48,467 nucleotides of DNA from Candidatus Tityobacter terrigena. GTDB lineage: Bacteria; Vulcanimicrobiota; Vulcanimicrobiia; Vulcanimicrobiales; Vulcanimicrobiaceae. The position numbers were made by a program, and so were the translations under genes. The DNA lies in the NCBI GenBank assembly GCA_003156715.1, contig PMHO01000003.1:1431-49897 (forward strand). Reading direction: 5' to 3'. Below, piece by piece: positions 15,800 to 24,046 of the stretch (its first letter is position 1; each line of letters opens with the position of its first letter). The notes under the pieces are model-generated. The model did no database searches, had not been told where the DNA came from, and worked only from the letters and a program-made list of their open reading frames with translations.

Positions 15800-16753
15800 A
15801 TGAAGGCGGTCGGCGTCGATCTCGGCGGCTCGCACGTTATGGCGGCGGTGGTCGACGATGACGGCGCGATCAAGCAGCGAGCGGAGCACGAGGTCGTCGA
15901 CCGTGCTTTCGAATCGGTGGCCAAAACGGTCGGCGATGCAATTCGCGAGGTGCTCGAGGGCAAGCTCAAGGACGTCGCAATCGGCGTTGGATCACCGGGG
16001 AACGTCGACTTGGCGACCGGTGCGATTCGCTACTCGCCAAACTTCGGCTGGCACGATGCACCCCTCGGGCAGAGCCTGCGCGAGAACCTAGGCCTGCCGG
16101 TGTTCATCGGCAACGACGCGCGCTGCGCCACCCTCGGCGAGCACACGTTCGGCACGGGCCGAGGCACCGCGAATTTCGTCTTGATCACGCTTGGCACCGG
16201 CATCGGCGGCGGCATCGTGGCAGAGGGAAATCTGCTGCTCGGCAACGCGGGTGGCGCGGGCGAACTCGGGCACCATCAAGTGCGCGCGACCGACGGATTC
16301 ATTTGCGGCTGCGGCAAGATCGGCTGCTTCGAGGCGCAAGCCTCAGGCACCGGGCTGTTGCGCCATGCGTTCGCCGTTGGCTCGTCCTTTCCACGCAGTC
16401 AGCTCGTTGCGGGAAAGCCTGAGAAACTCGGTTCGAAGGCGATCCGGCGCGCCGCGGAAAGCGGCGAGCCGCATGCGCTAGCTGCCTGGAACCGGTACAT
16501 CGACGATTTGTCGCGCGGCCTCGCGAACATCATCGCTTTCGTCAATCCCGAGCTCATTGCGCTCGGCGGCGGGGTCGCTAGCGCCGGTGATTTCATGCTC
16601 AACGCGGTGCGACCGAAGGTCGACGAGCTTACCACGATGGTGCCCAGGGGCCAAACCAAGATCGTCGAGGCATCGCTCGGCAACGACGCCGGCGCGATCG
16701 GCGCGGCGACCATGGCGCGTCGCGGAGGGCTGACGACGAAGGAAGCTTCGTAG
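15800..16753 (+). CDS. ROK-family sugar kinase (glucokinase-like)
   Basis: A 317-residue kinase. It has the ATP-binding N-terminal phosphate loop (VGVDLGGSHVMAAVVDDDG), the sugar-binding segments NDARCATLGEHTFGTG and LGTGIGGGIV, and the ROK zinc site GELGHHQV followed by CGCGKIGCFEA. It is predicted to phosphorylate glucose or a related hexose in the cytoplasm with ATP. This could feed the glycogen/maltodextrin pathway encoded at the right end of the window, although the genes are 30 kb apart. It is transcribed alone, between a divergent amidohydrolase and a convergent dehydrogenase. Confidence 0.93.
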   Translation: MKAVGVDLGGSHVMAAVVDDDGAIKQRAEHEVVDRAFESVAKTVGDAIREVLEGKLKDVAIGVGSPGNVDLATGAIRYSPNFGWHDAPLGQSLRENLGLPVFIGNDARCATLGEHTFGTGRGTANFVLITLGTGIGGGIVAEGNLLLGNAGGAGELGHHQVRATDGFICGCGKIGCFEAQASGTGLLRHAFAVGSSFPRSQLVAGKPEKLGSKAIRRAAESGEPHALAAWNRYIDDLSRGLANIIAFVNPELIALGGGVASAGDFMLNAVRPKVDELTTMVPRGQTKIVEASLGNDAGAIGAATMARRGGLTTKEAS

Positions 16754-16770
16754 GCGCTTGATGCGAGCGC
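16754..16770. terminator. Short hairpin between convergent genes
   Basis: GCGCT (16754-16758) and AGCGC (16766-16770) pair around a seven-base loop directly after the ROK kinase stop. No T-run follows on the plus strand. It may assist termination between the two convergent genes, but a 5-bp stem in GC-rich DNA is weak evidence. Confidence 0.25.
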
Positions 16771-16781
16771 AGGCTCTCGAT

Positions 16782-17720
16782 TTAGATCGAAAGCACGATC
16801 TTGCCGGCGATTTTCCTGGACTTTTGCAGTTCGAGCGCGGCAACCGCGTCGACCAGATTGCGTTCGGCCACGATCGGTACGCGAAGCCGGCCCTGTTTGA
16901 CCATCTCGGCGAGGCTGCGCAGCCCTTCGCGCGACGACTGGGGCGACTCGAAGAGGTTGACGTTGAGGCCGGTCAGGCCACGCTCTTTGAAATGCTCGGC
17001 GTCGACCGCGCGGATGGTCGATGCGATCGAGCCGCCGGGGCGCAGCACGTCGGCCGTCCTCTTGACGGCCTCAGCGTCTTCTGCCAAGTCCAAGACGGCG
17101 TCGACGCCGTTCGGGTATTTCGTCCGAATGCTCTGCACGACGTCGTCACGGTCGTAAGCAACGTACGTTTCGATGCCGAGCGCGTCCCCAATTTCCGCAT
17201 TGCCGGCGCGACCCGTGCCCGCTACGCGGATGCCGCGGTCGCGTGCGATCTGGGCTGCGAATTGCCCGACGGCGCCGCTGACGCCGACGATTAGCAACAC
17301 CTGGCCGGCTTCAAGGCCGAGGCGCTCGACGCCGGCGAGGGCCGTGAGCCCGGCGGTCGGCAGAGCGGCAGCGTCGGCGTCGCCGACGTCGATCGGAATC
17401 TTGGCCACCGGCTGCGTTCGATCGTCCTCGGGGACCACGGTCAACTCCGCGTACGCGCCGTGTTCCCGGGCGATGCCGAAAACGCGATCCCCCTCGGCAT
17501 AGTGCCGCACCCGATCGCCGGTTCCGACAACGACGCCCGCAAAGTCTTGGCCGAGCACGAACGGAATCGGGCGTTCGTAGACGTCGCGATTCTTCCAATC
17601 GATCGGATTGACGCCGGCGACGCTGATGCGAACGAGCACGTCGTGCGGGCCCGGCGCCGGGTCGGGGAGGTCCTTGAGCGCTCCTAACCCGTGGCGATGC
17701 TCGACGACGACGGCGCGCAT
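16782..17720 (-). CDS. Zinc-independent MDR oxidoreductase (quinone oxidoreductase-like)
   Basis: A 312-residue medium-chain dehydrogenase/reductase. GVNPIDWKNRD (catalytic-domain start), VLGQDFAGVVVGTGDRV, and the NADP-binding VGVSGAVGQFAAQIARDRG are clear. The cysteine/histidine zinc ligands of alcohol dehydrogenases are absent, so it belongs with zinc-free quinone/enone reductases. The ATG at 17720 lies four bases after the glycosyltransferase stop; longer frames would overlap it. It is the third gene of a leftward run with the glycosyltransferase and the histidine-box membrane protein. Substrate unknown. Confidence 0.88.
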   Translation of the reverse strand: MRAVVVEHRHGLGALKDLPDPAPGPHDVLVRISVAGVNPIDWKNRDVYERPIPFVLGQDFAGVVVGTGDRVRHYAEGDRVFGIAREHGAYAELTVVPEDDRTQPVAKIPIDVGDADAAALPTAGLTALAGVERLGLEAGQVLLIVGVSGAVGQFAAQIARDRGIRVAGTGRAGNAEIGDALGIETYVAYDRDDVVQSIRTKYPNGVDAVLDLAEDAEAVKRTADVLRPGGSIASTIRAVDAEHFKERGLTGLNVNLFESPQSSREGLRSLAEMVKQGRLRVPIVAERNLVDAVAALELQKSRKIAGKIVLSI

Positions 17721-17724
17721 GGCC

Positions 17725-18918
17725 CTACAGGGCGGCGACGCGTGCGATCGGCGGGCGCCACGCGCCCGGCTCACCGCACGCCATCGTTGCGATCAGCTCG
17801 GCGATGCGGCGCGAGCTTCCACGCGGTGCGACCGTGCCCTGGCGCGCGCGCATCGATTGCAGCCGTTCCAGGCTCGAGACGATCCGCCGCACCGAGCGCA
17901 CGACGTCGGCCGTGGTGAGCGCGACGACCCCGATGCCGTTGGTTCGCACGTAATCGAGGTTGCCGCGCTCTTGCCCTGGGATGAAGTCGTAAACGACGAC
18001 CGGTACTTCGGCGACGCTCGCCTCCGCGATCGCGCCGGGCCCGGCTTTCGTCACGAGCAGGTCCGCTGCTCGCATCAACTCCGGCACGTTGTCGCAATAA
18101 CCCAGGATCGTCATCGGGGTGGGCGACGCGGGCGCGAGCTCGCTCAGTTTTACGCGCAGCGCGGAATTACGTCCGGTGACCACCACCAAGTGCAACGGAA
18201 GCTTCGCTTTGGCAAGTGCGAGCGTGGTCGGAAGGAGCTTTCCGCCACCTTCGCCGCCCGCCATGAGCAACGCCACGAAACGATCGCTCGGAAGCCCGAG
18301 CCGCATCCGCAGATCGCGCTTGGATTCGAGGACTTCCTCGAACTTCGGATGGACGGGATGGCCCAGTTGGAAGATGCGCTCGATCGGAATGCCGCGCTCG
18401 CGGGCCCGGTCGTAGACTTCGCGCGCCGGAACGACCACCGCGTCGACCTCTGGAACCAGCCAACCCTCATGGACCCGGCCGAGATCGGTGATGACCGTGA
18501 TCACGGGGACGGTAAGCATGCCGGCGTCGGCGCGCGCGCGCAGCGCGGCATGGTTGAGCAGCGGATGCACCGATACGATGACGTCGGGCCGATAGCTTAC
18601 GAACAAATCGCGAAGCCGCTCGCGGTAGAGCGGCTCGCAGAAGCGCACGACGCCTCGGAAGCGCCGGATGCCGTTGGTTGCGTGGTACAGCGCTCCGTAG
18701 AGCGGAGGCGCGAAGCGCAGCGCGGCACTGTAAGCCGGTCCGAGTTGCGAGAGAGGGAAGGTGCAGTGTGCCGCGACGTCCTCGATGCGGTGATCGAGTT
18801 GCAGCGGAACGCCGTCGGGACCAATTTTCACCGCGTCGAGAGCGGCAACGATGGCGTTGGCTGCGCTCCGATGGCCGCCGCCCGTATCCGAGATCAGCAG
18901 CAGGACGCGCTTCGTCAT
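17725..18918 (-). CDS. MGDG synthase / processive diacylglycerol glycosyltransferase-like protein
   Basis: A 397-residue glycosyltransferase. The N-terminal motif LISDTGGGHRSAANAIV matches the MGDG synthase/UgtP family, and the C-terminal GT28 half contains LLMAGGEGGG and the nucleotide-sugar site TKAGPGAIAEASV near residue 300. The family transfers a sugar from UDP-glucose or UDP-galactose to diacylglycerol at the inner membrane face. The enzyme is predicted to make membrane glycolipid. It follows the histidine-box membrane protein by 16 bases, so both may act on membrane lipids. Confidence 0.88.
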   Translation of the reverse strand: MTKRVLLLISDTGGGHRSAANAIVAALDAVKIGPDGVPLQLDHRIEDVAAHCTFPLSQLGPAYSAALRFAPPLYGALYHATNGIRRFRGVVRFCEPLYRERLRDLFVSYRPDVIVSVHPLLNHAALRARADAGMLTVPVITVITDLGRVHEGWLVPEVDAVVVPAREVYDRARERGIPIERIFQLGHPVHPKFEEVLESKRDLRMRLGLPSDRFVALLMAGGEGGGKLLPTTLALAKAKLPLHLVVVTGRNSALRVKLSELAPASPTPMTILGYCDNVPELMRAADLLVTKAGPGAIAEASVAEVPVVVYDFIPGQERGNLDYVRTNGIGVVALTTADVVRSVRRIVSSLERLQSMRARQGTVAPRGSSRRIAELIATMACGEPGAWRPPIARVAAL

Positions 18919-18934
18919 CGACCCCTTCTTGCGG

Positions 18935-19492
18935 TCACGCGCGCTGCGTGTTGCGAAGCGATCGCAGCGCGCGAATTCGCTGCAGGCGCCTCAGGGCGTT
19001 CCGGCGGCGCCGCGCAAAGGCTCGGACGTACGTGATGATCGCCCGCGAGGGTGCATCGTAAAAACGGAAGATGTCGCCGTACTCTATGTCGGGATTGCGG
19101 TGATGTCCGTCGTGATCCTCGGGAAGGACGATCTGCAGCGCGCGGCAGGCTTTGACGACCCACGGCGGCGTCTTCCAACCGAGATCGGTCGTATGCCGCC
19201 ACCAGACGTGGAGCTGACCGGCGATCAAACCCAGAACTGCGCCGGCCGCGGCGGCGGGCCCAAGCGTCGCGAGCCCGAGAGCGATCGCGATGTAGGGGAG
19301 CGCTCCGAGCAGACCGTCGAGCAGAACTTGGGGATCCTTCGAGAGGACCGCGTGATCCCAAAAGGAGCGCGAACGGTCGTGGTGGGTGCGAAGGTGCAGC
19401 TTACCCCAGAGATGCTGCGGCACGTGATAGAGGAAGGTCGAGGCGAGGTCGCCGACGACCAGCACGATGACCAGGGCCACGAAAAACATCAT
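18935..19492 (-). CDS. Histidine-box membrane protein, fatty-acid hydroxylase-like
   Basis: A 185-residue membrane protein starting at the ATG at 19492 (MMFFVALVIVLVVGDLAS); further upstream frame is basic low-complexity sequence. Histidine motifs KLHLRTHHDRSR, HVWWRHTTDLG and EDHDGHHRNPDIEYGDIFRF lie between hydrophobic segments, the di-iron pattern of the fatty-acid hydroxylase/sterol-desaturase group. TMEM189/CarF-type desaturases have comparable histidine clusters and are the main alternative. Context beside a glycolipid synthase supports a lipid-modifying role. The C-terminal tail is strongly basic (ARRRRNALRRLQRIR). Confidence 0.65.
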   Translation of the reverse strand: MMFFVALVIVLVVGDLASTFLYHVPQHLWGKLHLRTHHDRSRSFWDHAVLSKDPQVLLDGLLGALPYIAIALGLATLGPAAAAGAVLGLIAGQLHVWWRHTTDLGWKTPPWVVKACRALQIVLPEDHDGHHRNPDIEYGDIFRFYDAPSRAIITYVRAFARRRRNALRRLQRIRALRSLRNTQRA

Positions 19493-19657
19493 GATATTGT
19501 CGCCCACAAACGCATTCCCGGCTCCACTATCCCAATCTCCTCGGCGGTTGAGACGGTTACAGTCCGTTTTGGTTCGACCATTCGCGTAACCCTGCGTGCC
19601 GGGAACGCAGCGCGCCCGCGGGAGCACGATAGCTCCGCTCTCTCTCATTCCCTTTTT
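19493..19657. other. Divergent intergenic region
   Basis: This 165-base gap lies between the leftward membrane-protein gene and the rightward lytic transglycosylase. It must hold both promoters, but I could not pick one out. A run of seven T (19653-19659) lies at the TTG start of the transglycosylase, and no Shine-Dalgarno sequence precedes it. Confidence 0.35.
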
Positions 19658-20389
19658 TTGGAAAATCGGTCGCGTTTTTGGCGGCGGCCGTGTGGGCCAG
19701 CACGGTTTCTGGTGGTTGCCGGCGTGCTCGCGTTGGTCGCCGGGTGCACCCCGGCGGCTCCCGGCCGCAGGCCTGCAGCCGTTTGGAGGCTGCCCCGGAC
19801 GGAGCACCTAGCGCGGCTAGAGCTAGCCCTTGTGAGCTGGCGGCGGGTGCCGCAGGCGCTCGAGGCTCCGCGAGGCCTGCGCCTCCTGTACGATGCGCCC
19901 GTTCCGGGGCCACGGGTCCTCGCCGTGGTACGGTCCATCGTCCGCAGCAACCCGCGGATCGACCCCTTTGACGCGCTGGTTTTGGCCGGCCAAGCCATCG
20001 CCGACGCGCGCGAGCACCACCTCGACGCCGACTTTTTCTGCTCGGCGCTGCTGCAGGAGTCGGGGTTCGCCCCCGACGCTCTCTCGGCGGCCGGTGCCGT
20101 GGGAATCGCGCAGTTTACCCTCGGCACGGCTGCCGATGAGGGAGTGAACCCTTTCAACTGGAGCGATGCGATGCGCGGCTCGGCCGAGCTTTTCGGCCGT
20201 TACGTCCGGGCTTACGACGGCATCTACCCCGATCCGTATGCAGCAGCGCTCGCCGCCTACGACGCCGGCCCAGGGAACGTCGCCTACTATCACGGCGTGC
20301 CGCCGTTCGCCGAGACGCGCGACTACATCGGCGACGTCTACTATCGCTGGTCCCGGCTGCTCGCCGAGCAGCGGCGGGGGCACCGCTAG
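19658..20389 (+). CDS. Lytic transglycosylase lipoprotein (SLT domain)
   Basis: A 243-residue protein. From the TTG at 19658 it begins with a basic n-region, a hydrophobic core and the lipobox LVAGC (cysteine 30). The SLT fold is clear: FCSALLQESGFAPDALSAAG with the catalytic glutamate of LLQES, GAVGIAQFTLGTA, and AALAAYDAGPGNVAYYHG. The family cleaves peptidoglycan between N-acetylmuramic acid and N-acetylglucosamine, leaving an anhydro end, from the outer face of the inner membrane or the outer membrane. No better start exists in frame; ATG and GTG candidates further downstream would remove the signal. Confidence 0.85.
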   Translation: MENRSRFWRRPCGPARFLVVAGVLALVAGCTPAAPGRRPAAVWRLPRTEHLARLELALVSWRRVPQALEAPRGLRLLYDAPVPGPRVLAVVRSIVRSNPRIDPFDALVLAGQAIADAREHHLDADFFCSALLQESGFAPDALSAAGAVGIAQFTLGTAADEGVNPFNWSDAMRGSAELFGRYVRAYDGIYPDPYAAALAAYDAGPGNVAYYHGVPPFAETRDYIGDVYYRWSRLLAEQRRGHR

Positions 20390-20398
20390 CCGCGGCAT

Positions 20399-20420
20399 CC
20401 GGGCCTTTCCCGGCTTCGTT
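20399..20420 (+). terminator. Hairpin after the lytic transglycosylase
   Basis: CCGGG (20399-20403) and CCCGG (20409-20413) pair around a five-base loop, followed by CTTCGTTTT. It has the layout of a weak intrinsic terminator for the transglycosylase gene. It may instead be the 5' stem of the RNA element that follows. Confidence 0.3.
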
Positions 20421-20426
20421 TTGCCC

Positions 20427-20480
20427 AGGGTGGAACGCCGGTGCGAATCCGAAGCGCCGCCTAAATGGGTATTACTGGTG
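20427..20480 (+). promoter_or_regulatory. Cobalamin-riboswitch-like RNA core upstream of egtD
   Basis: The segment folds as GGGTGG (20428-20433), bulged AA, CGCCGG (20436-20441), loop TGCGAAT, CCG (20449-20451), AA, GCG (20454-20456), CCGCCT (20457-20462), with all stem positions paired or G-U. The primary sequence GGAA..CCGGTGCGAATCCG strongly recalls the GGGAA..GGUG..AAUCC core of cobalamin riboswitches, and an ACTG follows at 20473-20476. The flanking helices and the full GCxACUGU box are not evident, so it may be degenerate, a variant, or chance. It ends about 30 bases before the histidine methyltransferase start. Confidence 0.35.
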
Positions 20481-20509
20481 TCAAGCGTCGACAGCGGCGG
20501 AGCGAAGGG

Positions 20510-21532
20510 ATGGGACCCGTGAGTCTTGAGCAACTAGAACGGCCGGCGCGCGTCGGCGAACGTTTTCTGCTCTACCGCGATCCGGAGCGGGCCGTGGTCG
20601 CGACGTTCGGCGACGACGTGCGCGCAGGGTTGAGCGCGAGCCGCAAACATCTTTCGCCGAAGTATCTTTACGATGGGCTGGGTTCCGCGCTGTTCGAAGC
20701 GATCTGTTTTCTACCCGAGTACTATCTGACACGGGCCGAGAGCGAGATCCTCGATCGCTTTGCGGCACAGATGGTCGGCTCGCTCGACGGGAAGATCGAA
20801 ATCGTCGAGTTCGGAAGCGGAAGCGCGCGCAAGACGCGCTTTCTCATCGGCGAGACGCTCAAGCGGCAGTCGCGGCTCGAATACCATCCGATCGACATTT
20901 CGGCAAGCGCGCTGATCGGCTCCGCAACCGCGCTCGTCGCCGAGTACGAACGTTTGGAAGTCATCGCGTACGCAAGCGACTACTTCGAGGTTCTCGCAGC
21001 GTCGCGTTTGAGCACGTCGAATCGGGTGCTCGCGCTCTTCTTGGGCTCGAACGTCGGGAATTACGAACCCGAGCAGCGCGAAGCGCTACTTTCGGCGATG
21101 TCGAGCGCCTTCAAACCGGGCGACGCGCTGCTGCTCGGCTACGATCTGAAGAAGGATGCCCGCGTGCTCGAGCTCGCATACAACGATCCGACCGGCGTTA
21201 CGGCCGCGTTCAACAAGAACTTGCTCGGACGCATCAATCGCGAGCTAGACGGAGGCTTCGATCTCGACGCGTTCGCGCACGCATCCCGTTACGACTCCGT
21301 GCGCGGTTCGGTGGACTCGTATCTGGTCGCGCAGCGCGGCCAGCTCGTGTCCATCGACCGGCTCGGGATGGCGGTGCGCCTCTCGGTCGCCGAGCCCATC
21401 CATACCGAGTCGTCGTATAAATTCGCGCCCGAAGACATCGAGCGCCTGGCGACGAGTTGCAATTTCCGCGTCGCACGAACCTGGACCGACGAAGCCGACC
21501 GCTTCGCAGTGAGCCTGCTCGTCATCGTTTAG
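20510..21532 (+). CDS. egtD: L-histidine N(alpha)-methyltransferase-like protein (EgtD family)
   Basis: A 340-residue SAM-dependent methyltransferase. The family signature PKYLYDGLGSALFEAICFLP-EYYLTRAE spans residues 50-77, and the SAM loop EIVEFGSGSARKTR is at 97-110; LFLGSNVGNYEPEQ and LLLGYDLKKD follow. EgtD trimethylates histidine to hercynine, the first step to ergothioneine. The EgtB/EgtC partners are not in the window, so hercynine formation or another substrate remains open. The ATG at 20510 is preceded by GGAG and AAGGG; a GTG at 20519 is an alternative. A candidate riboswitch lies upstream, and an OpuC-type ABC importer faces it with 18 bases between stops. Confidence 0.88.
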   Translation: MGPVSLEQLERPARVGERFLLYRDPERAVVATFGDDVRAGLSASRKHLSPKYLYDGLGSALFEAICFLPEYYLTRAESEILDRFAAQMVGSLDGKIEIVEFGSGSARKTRFLIGETLKRQSRLEYHPIDISASALIGSATALVAEYERLEVIAYASDYFEVLAASRLSTSNRVLALFLGSNVGNYEPEQREALLSAMSSAFKPGDALLLGYDLKKDARVLELAYNDPTGVTAAFNKNLLGRINRELDGGFDLDAFAHASRYDSVRGSVDSYLVAQRGQLVSIDRLGMAVRLSVAEPIHTESSYKFAPEDIERLATSCNFRVARTWTDEADRFAVSLLVIV

Positions 21533-21550
21533 AAAGCAGCTGGCGGCGCT

Positions 21551-22165
21551 TCAGCCGGTTCGAACGCGGCGTTCGAGCCGGCGCAAAGCTGTGTCGGCAC
21601 CGATCGCAAGCGCTGCGGCAAGGACGCTGCCGGTGACCGCCCGCCCCGGGTCGTCGTGCTGGAGGCCATAAAGGATCAAGACGCCGAGGCCGCCGGCGTT
21701 GATCCATGCTGCCAGGCTCGCGAGCGCAATCAACGTGACCGTAGCGATCCGAATGCCGCCGATGATGACCGGCAACGCCTGGGGAAGCTCGACGCGCCAG
21801 AGGGATTGTGCGGGCGTCATGCCCAGCCCGCGCGCGGCGTCGACGGTCGCGCGCGGAACGCCGCGCAAGCCGGCGGCAACGTTGCGCACGAGGATCATCT
21901 GCGCGTAGGCGACGAGCGCGACCAGAGCCGTCAGCGTTCCGATGCCGAGCACTGGAATCAGCAGCGCAAAAACCGCTAGGCTCGGGAGCGTGTAGACGGT
22001 GTTGAGGACGCCCAGGACGAGCCGCCCCGCGCGCTCGTTCTTGGCGACGAAAATGCCCAGCGGAAGGGCGATTGCCGACGCCGCGACGAGCGCGAGCACG
22101 GTCAACTCGACGTGCTCCCCCAGGCGCTGCAAGACCGCGAAGGGATGCGCGAACAGGTACGTCAC
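21551..22165 (-). CDS. OpuC-type ABC transporter permease (second)
   Basis: A 204-residue membrane protein starting at a GTG at 22165, eight bases after the ATPase stop. Around five membrane helices are visible, with the BPD_transp_1 coupling segment RNVAAGLRGVPRATVDAARGLGMT (the EAA loop). It resembles the permeases of the osmoprotectant/glycine-betaine OpuB/OpuC group. It is the last gene of the four-gene leftward importer operon. Together with the permease at 24046-24654 it would form the translocation pore, either as a heterodimer or as alternatives. Confidence 0.9.
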   Translation of the reverse strand: MTYLFAHPFAVLQRLGEHVELTVLALVAASAIALPLGIFVAKNERAGRLVLGVLNTVYTLPSLAVFALLIPVLGIGTLTALVALVAYAQMILVRNVAAGLRGVPRATVDAARGLGMTPAQSLWRVELPQALPVIIGGIRIATVTLIALASLAAWINAGGLGVLILYGLQHDDPGRAVTGSVLAAALAIGADTALRRLERRVRTG

Positions 22166-22172
22166 GGGCGCT

Positions 22173-23141
22173 TCACGCGGCGGCGGCGAGGGCCCGGCGC
22201 ACGTCGTCGAAGGTGAGCACGCCGGCGACCGTATCGCCGCGATCGACCGCGACACAATCCGCGCCGTCCAGCAGGCGAGATAGTGCCTCGCGCAGCGTAT
22301 GGGCGGCATCGACGTGCGGCCAACCCGCCGCCGCCCCGGCCGAGGGAAGCGGCCGCATCGCGTCGCCGCTGCGCAGCAGTTGCAGGCGCCGGACCGAGTC
22401 GGCTGCATCGAGCAATTCGGCGACGTAGGGCGTCGCCGGCCGCGCCAGCACGTGGAGCGGCGAACCATATTGGACCACCTGACCCGCGCGCATGACGACG
22501 ATCTGGTCGGCGATGCGCAACGCCTCGTCGACGTCGTGCGTGACGAACAGCATCGTCGTTCCAAGCGCTTCGTGGATGCGGCGCAACTCGTCTTGCAGGG
22601 CCAAGCGCACGATCGCATCCACCGCGCCAAACGGCTCGTCCATCAAGAGCAGGCGCGGTTCGGCGGCGAGCGCACGAGCGACCCCGACGCGTTGCTGCTC
22701 GCCGCCGGAGAGTTGGCGCGGCAGGCGGTCGCGATAGCGGGTGGGGTCGAGTCGGACGAGCTCCAGCAGCGCGTCGGTTCGCGTGCGGATCTTGGCCGCA
22801 TCCCAGCCGATGAGCTCCGGAACGACGGCGATGTTCTGCGCCACGCTCATGTGCGGGAAGAGCCCGACGGCCTGGATCACATAGCCGATGCCGCGTCGCA
22901 GTTGCTCGGGCGCAACGCCGGTGATCTCACGCCCGTCGATGAGGATCCTGCCGCTCTGCGGCGCGACCAGTCCGTTGATCGTGCGCAGGAGCGTGCTCTT
23001 ACCGCAGCCGGAAGGTCCGAGCAAAACGACCAGCGCCCCACCTTCGATCGACAGGCTGACCCCGTCGATCGCGGCTCGGTCGGCGCCCGGATAACGAACG
23101 TGGATTTCCTCGAGACGAACGGGTACTCCGCCCGCTATCAC
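22173..23141 (-). CDS. OpuC-type ABC transporter ATPase with C-terminal CBS region
   Basis: A 322-residue ATPase. Walker A GPSGCGKST is at 42-50, Q-loop YVIQAVGLFPHMSV near 87-100, ABC signature LSGGEQQR at 144-151, Walker B LLLMDEP at 164-170 and the switch histidine in FVTHDVDEAL. After about residue 240 the chain continues with a single CBS-like repeat (AAHTLREALSRLLDG and AGVLTFDDVRRAL), the usual ionic-strength or ligand sensor of OpuCA/EgtV-type ATPases, here shorter than the normal CBS pair. The GTG start at 23141 overlaps the TGA of the binding-protein gene. Confidence 0.92.
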   Translation of the reverse strand: MIAGGVPVRLEEIHVRYPGADRAAIDGVSLSIEGGALVVLLGPSGCGKSTLLRTINGLVAPQSGRILIDGREITGVAPEQLRRGIGYVIQAVGLFPHMSVAQNIAVVPELIGWDAAKIRTRTDALLELVRLDPTRYRDRLPRQLSGGEQQRVGVARALAAEPRLLLMDEPFGAVDAIVRLALQDELRRIHEALGTTMLFVTHDVDEALRIADQIVVMRAGQVVQYGSPLHVLARPATPYVAELLDAADSVRRLQLLRSGDAMRPLPSAGAAAGWPHVDAAHTLREALSRLLDGADCVAVDRGDTVAGVLTFDDVRRALAAAA

Positions 23142-24046
23142 GACAACCCGTGCGCGGTCAGAAACGTGCGCGCGACGTCGGCCGGCTCTTGACCTTCGTC
23201 GTCGACCTTCTCGTTGAGCCCGCGCATCACAGCGTCGGTCAAAAGCGGCGCAACCGGATTGAGTGCGCCGGCAATTGCCGGATGGCGCTCGAGTGCCCCT
23301 CGCCGCACGACCGGCGCGACCTGATAGACCGGCCAGAAATGCTTGTCGTCGACGAACACGATCAGCTTGTCGGCCGCGATTTGACCGTCGGTTCCGAACG
23401 CAACGACCACGTCGACTTGACCGGATTCGAGGGCCTTGTATTTGAGGCCGATGTCGAAAAGCCGGACTTCTTTGAAACGGAATCTGCCGTAGGCGCGCTG
23501 CAAACCCGGCAGACCGTCCTCGCGCTTGGTGAATTCCGGAATCGCCCCGAGGCGCAACTGCGAAGCCACTCCGCTTAGCTGGGAGAGGGTCGTCGCGCGG
23601 TATCGCTGCGAGATTGCCGCCGTCGTCGCCAGGGCCTGCGTGTCGTTCATCGGTGCGGGGTCGAGCCACACGAGTTGATAGCGTTGCGCGTAGGCCGCTT
23701 TGACCGTGCGGTAGATCTCGGTCCCGCTGCTCGTAGGATGGAGCTTGAGCTCGGTGATCAGTGCGGTCCCGGTGTACTCGGGGTACAGGTCGATGTCGCC
23801 CCGCTGCAGCGCTTCCATCGCGACCTGCGTGCCGCCCAGATTGAGTTTGCGCACGACGGGCAAGCCGGCGCCTTCGAGCCGCTGCGCGTACATCTCGCCG
23901 AGCACGAGCTCCTCGGTGAAATTCTTCGAGCCGACCGCAACGCTCGATCCATTCGCGTGGGTGCACGCGGCCATGGGTGCCGAGGCCAGCAGCGCGAGCG
24001 CACGGCGCCGCGAAAGCGTTGACGGATGCATGGGCCTCTCGTTCAT
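23138..24046 (-). CDS. OpuC-type substrate-binding lipoprotein
   Basis: A 302-residue solute-binding protein. The N-terminus is a lipoprotein signal (RRRALALLASAPMAAC, cysteine 28). The mature protein starts with VAVGSKNFTEELVLGEMYAQ, and has GDIDLYPEYTGTAL and FGTDGQIAADKLIVF, the hallmarks of the quaternary-amine binding family (OpuCC, ProX/OsmX-like). Ligand identity cannot be read from sequence; candidates are betaines including ergothioneine or hercynine, given the adjacent EgtD-like gene. The ATG at 24046 overlaps the permease stop by one base (TGATG); an ATG at 24031 is an alternative start. Confidence 0.92.
   Translation of the reverse strand: MNERPMHPSTLSRRRALALLASAPMAACTHANGSSVAVGSKNFTEELVLGEMYAQRLEGAGLPVVRKLNLGGTQVAMEALQRGDIDLYPEYTGTALITELKLHPTSSGTEIYRTVKAAYAQRYQLVWLDPAPMNDTQALATTAAISQRYRATTLSQLSGVASQLRLGAIPEFTKREDGLPGLQRAYGRFRFKEVRLFDIGLKYKALESGQVDVVVAFGTDGQIAADKLIVFVDDKHFWPVYQVAPVVRRGALERHPAIAGALNPVAPLLTDAVMRGLNEKVDDEGQEPADVARTFLTAHGLS

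Noticed and set aside
17608..19035. Plus-strand 475-codon frame across three leftward genes
   Set aside because: It spans junctions of well-supported minus-strand genes, and contains no family features.
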